Below are positions 61,128 through 64,000 of a DNA stretch of 64,000 nt, piece after piece. Positions within the stretch are counted from its first letter, which is position 1. The number at the start of each line of letters is the position of its first letter. The position numbers were made by a program, and so were the translations under genes. The notes below the pieces were generated by a model. It saw only the letters and a list, made by a program, of their open reading frames with translations. It was not told where the DNA came from and did not search any database. The stretch spans positions 62,001 through 126,000 of the forward strand of contig NZ_VIYJ01000009.1 in NCBI RefSeq assembly GCF_008087085.1, read 5' to 3'. The DNA comes from Nocardioides rubriscoriae (GTDB lineage: Bacteria; Actinomycetota; Actinomycetes; Propionibacteriales; Nocardioidaceae).

Positions 61128-62492
61128 TCAGCCCACGGAGCGGGTCTGCGCGGCGATCACCGCGGCGTACCAGTCGAAGGAGCGCTTGGGCGTGCGCTGG
61201 AGGGTCTCGAAGTCCACGTGCACGAGGCCGTAGCGCTGCGAGAGACCTTCGGCCCACTCGAAGCCGTCGAGCAGCGACCAGACGTAGAAGCCGCGGACGT
61301 CGACCCCGCGCTCGCACGCGGTGGCGACGGCGCGCAGGTGCGCGTCGAGGTAGTCGATGCGGGCCTGGTCGTCGACGACGCCGTGCTCGTCGGGCCCGGT
61401 GCCGTACGACGCGCCTGCCTCGGTGATGACGATCGGCGGGAGCGCGGCGCGGAAGCGCGCGCGGAAGGTGATCAGCCACTCGCGCAGGGCGTCGGGCACG
61501 ACGGTCCAGCCCCGGTCGGTGCGCGGGTAGCCGACCATCTCGAAGACCTCGAAGGGCATCGGCGCGTCGTCGGGGGCGGCCGCGATCCGGATCGGGCTGT
61601 AGTAGTTGACGCCGTAGAAGTCGAGGGGCTGGCGGATCGTGGCGAGGTCGCCGGGCTGGACGAGCTCCTCCATGAGCGGGGCGATGTCGACGGGGTAGCG
61701 GCCCAGCAGCATCGGCTCGAGGAACATGCCGTTCCACAGCGAGTCGAACAGCTTGCCGGCGCCGACGTCGGCGGGGTCGTCGCTGCCCGGCCAGATCGGC
61801 GCATGGTTGTTGGCGCACCCGACCTCGCGGGCCCCGGCCGCGCGCAGCGCGGAGACGGCGCGGCCGTGGGCGAGCAGCACCTGGTGCGAGCAGTGCAGCG
61901 AGTCGAACAGCAGCCGGTGGCCGGGGGCGTGGGTGCCCAGGCCGTAGCCCAGGAAGCTGGCGACGTTGGGCTCGCTCAGCGGCACCCAGGACCCGACCCG
62001 GTCGGCCAGCCGCTCGGCGACCACGGCAGCGTACTCGCCGAACGCGACGGCGGTGGCCGGGTTGATCCAGCCGCCGTCGTCCTCGAGGCCCTGCGGCAGG
62101 TCGTGGTGGTAGAGCGTGACCATCGGGTCGAGCCCCGCCTGCAGCAGCTGGTCGACGAGCCGGTCGTAGAAGTCGAGCCCGGCGGCGTTGACGGGGCCGC
62201 GGCCGGTCGGCAGGACCCGGGACCACGAGACCGAGAAGCGGTACGACGACACCCCGAGCCGGCGGAGCAGGGCGACGTCCTCGGCGGTGCGGTGGTAGTG
62301 GTCGGCGGCGACCTCGGCGGTCGTGCCGTCGACGATGCGCCCCGGGCGACGGCTGAAGGTGTCCCAGATGCTCGGACCGCGCCCGTCGGCGTCGACGGCA
62401 CCCTCGACCTGGTAGGCCGCGGTGGCGGCGCCGAGCACGAACCCCGGCGGAAGCTGGGGGACGCCGTCGGCTGGGAGGGGCGGCACCTGCAC
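61128..62492 (-). CDS. glycoside hydrolase family 1 (beta-glucosidase-like), altered signatures
   Basis: About 454 residues, usual for GH1. N-terminal GFVLGAATAAYQVEGAVDAD and GPSIWDTFSRRPG are typical. The acid/base motif, normally T-[FL]-N-E-P, is PLSEP (Ser for Asn), and the nucleophile motif, normally TENG, is ITEAGAS (Ala for Asn). Both Glu residues remain, but the two Asn partners are gone, so specificity is probably unusual. YGLVHVDFETLQRTPKRSFDWYA closes the protein. No signal peptide. GTG at 62492 or 62486 is likely. Confidence 0.88.
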   Translation of the reverse strand: MQVPPLPADGVPQLPPGFVLGAATAAYQVEGAVDADGRGPSIWDTFSRRPGRIVDGTTAEVAADHYHRTAEDVALLRRLGVSSYRFSVSWSRVLPTGRGPVNAAGLDFYDRLVDQLLQAGLDPMVTLYHHDLPQGLEDDGGWINPATAVAFGEYAAVVAERLADRVGSWVPLSEPNVASFLGYGLGTHAPGHRLLFDSLHCSHQVLLAHGRAVSALRAAGAREVGCANNHAPIWPGSDDPADVGAGKLFDSLWNGMFLEPMLLGRYPVDIAPLMEELVQPGDLATIRQPLDFYGVNYYSPIRIAAAPDDAPMPFEVFEMVGYPRTDRGWTVVPDALREWLITFRARFRAALPPIVITEAGASYGTGPDEHGVVDDQARIDYLDAHLRAVATACERGVDVRGFYVWSLLDGFEWAEGLSQRYGLVHVDFETLQRTPKRSFDWYAAVIAAQTRSVG

Positions 62493-62493
62493 A

Positions 62494-63162
62494 ATGATGC
62501 CCGTGAGCACGGAGATCCGCCGGGGAACCGAACGCTTCGTCGAGCGCGAGCCCGGACGGCGCACCTTCCACTCGTTGGCGTTCGGCGCGTCGTACGACGC
62601 CGACAACCTGCGCTTCGGTCCGATGGTCTGCCACGACGACCACCTGGTCGGCGTCGGGCGCGGCTTCGAGACCCACCGGCACAGCGACCTGGTGATCGTC
62701 ACCTACGTCGTCAGCGGCGCCCTGGCCCACACCGGCCCCGAGGGCACCACCCGCGTCGAGGCCGGCTCGATCGCGGTGCTGCGCACCGGCGCCGGTGTCG
62801 ACCACAGCGAGGTCGCCGCCGCCCCGCAGACCCGCTTCGTGCAGGTCTGGCTGACCCCGCCCGAGGGTGAGGCCGGCGACGAGCCCGCCGCGCCGTCGTA
62901 CGAGGTCGTCGAGGGCGACAGCGTCGAGGTCTTCCCGGGGGCCCGGCTCCAGGTGCTCCGGGTGCCTGGCGGCGCGACCGGCGTCATCCCGCCCGGCCCG
63001 CTGACCCACGTCTACGTCGCCCGCGGCGCGCTGCTGCGCTCCTCGCTGGCCGAGCCGCTGCAGGAGGGCGACGCCTTCCGCTTCACCGACGAGCCGGCCC
63101 TCGAGGTCACCGCCGGCGTCGACTCCGAGCTGCTGGTCTGGTCGTTCGGCACCACCCGCTGA
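62494..63162 (+). CDS. pirin family protein
   Basis: About 222 residues. Cupin domain 1 contains RTFHSLAFGASYDADNLRFG, GRGFETHRHSDLVIVTYVVSG (metal-binding His pair) and AVLRTGAGVDHSE with two further ligands. The C-terminal cupin is shorter. Pirins include quercetinases and redox regulators; the function here is unknown. ATG at 62494 or 62497, or GTG at 62503 (VSTEIRRG); starts are very near the divergent GH1 start. A triple-palindrome repeat follows. Confidence 0.88.
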   Translation: MMPVSTEIRRGTERFVEREPGRRTFHSLAFGASYDADNLRFGPMVCHDDHLVGVGRGFETHRHSDLVIVTYVVSGALAHTGPEGTTRVEAGSIAVLRTGAGVDHSEVAAAPQTRFVQVWLTPPEGEAGDEPAAPSYEVVEGDSVEVFPGARLQVLRVPGGATGVIPPGPLTHVYVARGALLRSSLAEPLQEGDAFRFTDEPALEVTAGVDSELLVWSFGTTR

Positions 63163-63192
63163 TCGGCAGGCCGAGTCCCAGCAGCCCCAGGA

Positions 63193-63277
63193 TTCACCGG
63201 CCGGCCGGTGAAGGGCGGTCCGGGACGATGAGATTTCGTCGTCCCGGTCAGGGTTTCACCGGCCGGCCGGTGAAACC
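63193..63277. repeat. triple-palindrome intergenic element, copy B
   Basis: Palindrome core TTCACCGGCCGGCCGGTGAA at 63193-63212, a 24-bp near-palindrome at 63222-63245 (GGGACGATGAGA and TTTCGTCGTCCC), then a 26-bp palindrome on the same core at 63252-63277. This is copy A (17434-17522) in inverted orientation; the middle part differs by one base when reverse-complemented. Between the convergent pirin and lipid kinase genes. Confidence 0.9.
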
Positions 63278-63286
63278 AGGGGCGGG

Positions 63287-64000
63287 TCAGACCGCCCCGA
63301 CCACCGCCAACGCCGACGCCAGCACCTCGACCACCGCGGGCTCGCCGGCCAGCCCCGGCAGCACGCCCAGCGGCTCGCCGTCACCGCCGACCGGCACCGG
63401 CTGACGCGCGTCGGCGGCCACCTCGACGCGGCGTCCGCGCAGGACGGTGACCTGGGGCAGGGCGACGTGACCGCCGTCGTAGACCTTCGGCAGCGAACGC
63501 ATCAGCGACAACCGGGAGGCGGCCTCGATGACGACGACGTCGAGGACCCCGTCGTCGAGGCGGGCGTCGGGCGCGATCTTCATGCCCTTGCCGTAGTAGC
63601 CGGAGTTGGCGACCACGACGTTGGCCGCGGCGTAGGTGCGCTCCTCACCGTCGACCGAGACCCGGAAGCGCGCAGGCCGGTAGCCGGCGATGGCGCGGAC
63701 GGCGGCGTAGGGGTACTGCAGCTGCTGGGGCAGGCGGTGCGCGCGGTCGACGATCTCGCCGGCGCGCGCGTCGATGCCGGCGTAGACCGACCCGGCCACC
63801 CGCCGCGGGGCCTGCCCCGGCGCGGCCCACGAGACGAGGTCGACGCGGCGTACGGCGCCCTCGAGGAGCATCCGGGCCTGCGCCTGGGGGCCGGCGGCGA
63901 CGTCGGGCAGGCCGAGCATCCGGGCGAAGTCGTTGCCCCGACCGGCGGGCAGCACCGCGAGGGTGCCCCCGGCGGTCGAGACCGACCCGGCCAGGGAGGA
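63287..64000 (-). CDS. diacylglycerol kinase-like lipid kinase (partial, runs off the window)
   Basis: C-terminal 238 codons, open to the window end. VLPAGRGNDFARMLG near the top is the conserved GGGTxN/GRGNDF nucleotide-binding region of the YegS/DgkB kinase family, then GSVYAGIDARAGEIVDRA and VANSGYYGKGMKIAPDARLDDG, which is typical of the second domain. It phosphorylates a lipid such as diacylglycerol or a related molecule. The N-terminus, including the first nucleotide loop, is beyond base 64000. It lies convergent to the pirin gene, 10 bp after repeat copy B. Confidence 0.9.
   Translation of the reverse strand, partial: SSLAGSVSTAGGTLAVLPAGRGNDFARMLGLPDVAAGPQAQARMLLEGAVRRVDLVSWAAPGQAPRRVAGSVYAGIDARAGEIVDRAHRLPQQLQYPYAAVRAIAGYRPARFRVSVDGEERTYAAANVVVANSGYYGKGMKIAPDARLDDGVLDVVVIEAASRLSLMRSLPKVYDGGHVALPQVTVLRGRRVEVAADARQPVPVGGDGEPLGVLPGLAGEPAVVEVLASALAVVGAV

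Overview
The window is a contiguous piece of a very GC-rich actinobacterial chromosome. Many start codons are GTG, ATGA/GTGA/TGATG stop-start overlaps are frequent, and the content (an F420-type luciferase-like oxidoreductase, many TetR regulators, several acyl-CoA dehydrogenases, CoA transferase and MmsA) fits a Nocardioides-like member of the Nocardioidaceae. The genus is an inference from gene content and style; no rRNA or tRNA gene is present to anchor it.

Layout: 0.1-4.5 kb holds a TetR-controlled acyl-CoA/isoprenoid catabolism operon (tetR, TIGR03084-type protein, AtuA-like protein, acyl-CoA dehydrogenase). 4.5-5.8 kb is an AbiEi/DUF559-like gene bracketed by three copies of a stem-loop repeat. 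5.9-9.3 kb holds doxX and an ACAD10/11-like set (acyl-CoA dehydrogenase, sugar-kinase-like phosphotransferase, histidine phosphatase). 9.3-12.2 kb holds a lipoprotein and a protealysin-like M4 protease with its emfourin-type inhibitor, preceded by a stand-alone copy of the protease C-terminal domain that carries an in-frame stop. 12.2-14.5 kb is an ABC exporter. 14.5-22.4 kb is a nearly complete reductive pyrimidine catabolism locus: nitrilase-type N-carbamoyl-beta-alanine amidase, dihydropyrimidinase, F420/LLM oxidoreductase, class III aminotransferase and (methyl)malonate-semialdehyde dehydrogenase, with a divergent MocR regulator. 22.4-26.2 kb holds an ABC-2 exporter, a TetR regulator and a DHA2 drug exporter. 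26.3-30.7 kb is fadB-fadA with a divergent MerR regulator and a MerR-type 19-bp-spacer promoter.

30.7-36.1 kb holds ccdA-tlpA, a DEAD-box helicase, an NAD-binding protein, a CPBP protease and CsbD. 36.2-42.1 kb holds an EthA-like flavin monooxygenase, a polar amino acid ABC transporter, a CaiB/BaiF CoA transferase and a PadR regulator with a palindromic operator. 42.1-48.6 kb holds a FadH-like dienoyl-CoA reductase, a PatB/MalY C-S lyase, UDP-glucose dehydrogenase, two membrane proteins and an orphan duplicate of the 3' end of the UDP-glucose dehydrogenase gene. 49.0-58.2 kb is a surface-glycan cluster (four glycosyltransferases, sulfotransferase, methyltransferase). 58.2-64 kb holds an SDR remnant, a TetR regulator with a paired operator, an SDR and an esterase, a GH1 glycosidase with altered signature motifs, a pirin and a truncated lipid kinase.

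Three families of short intergenic repeats run through the window: a GGTGGTTGAGGTGCGAG...CCTCGAAACC element, a GATAGTCGTGGAC stem-loop, and a roughly 90-bp triple palindrome built on TTCACCGGCCGGCCGGTGAA. No transposase, integrase, CRISPR array, rRNA or tRNA was found. The most unusual items are the repeat-bracketed AbiEi-like gene, the triple-palindrome element, the interrupted protease-domain gene, the protease-inhibitor module, and the pyrimidine locus that lacks a recognisable dihydropyrimidine dehydrogenase but carries an F420-type oxidoreductase.
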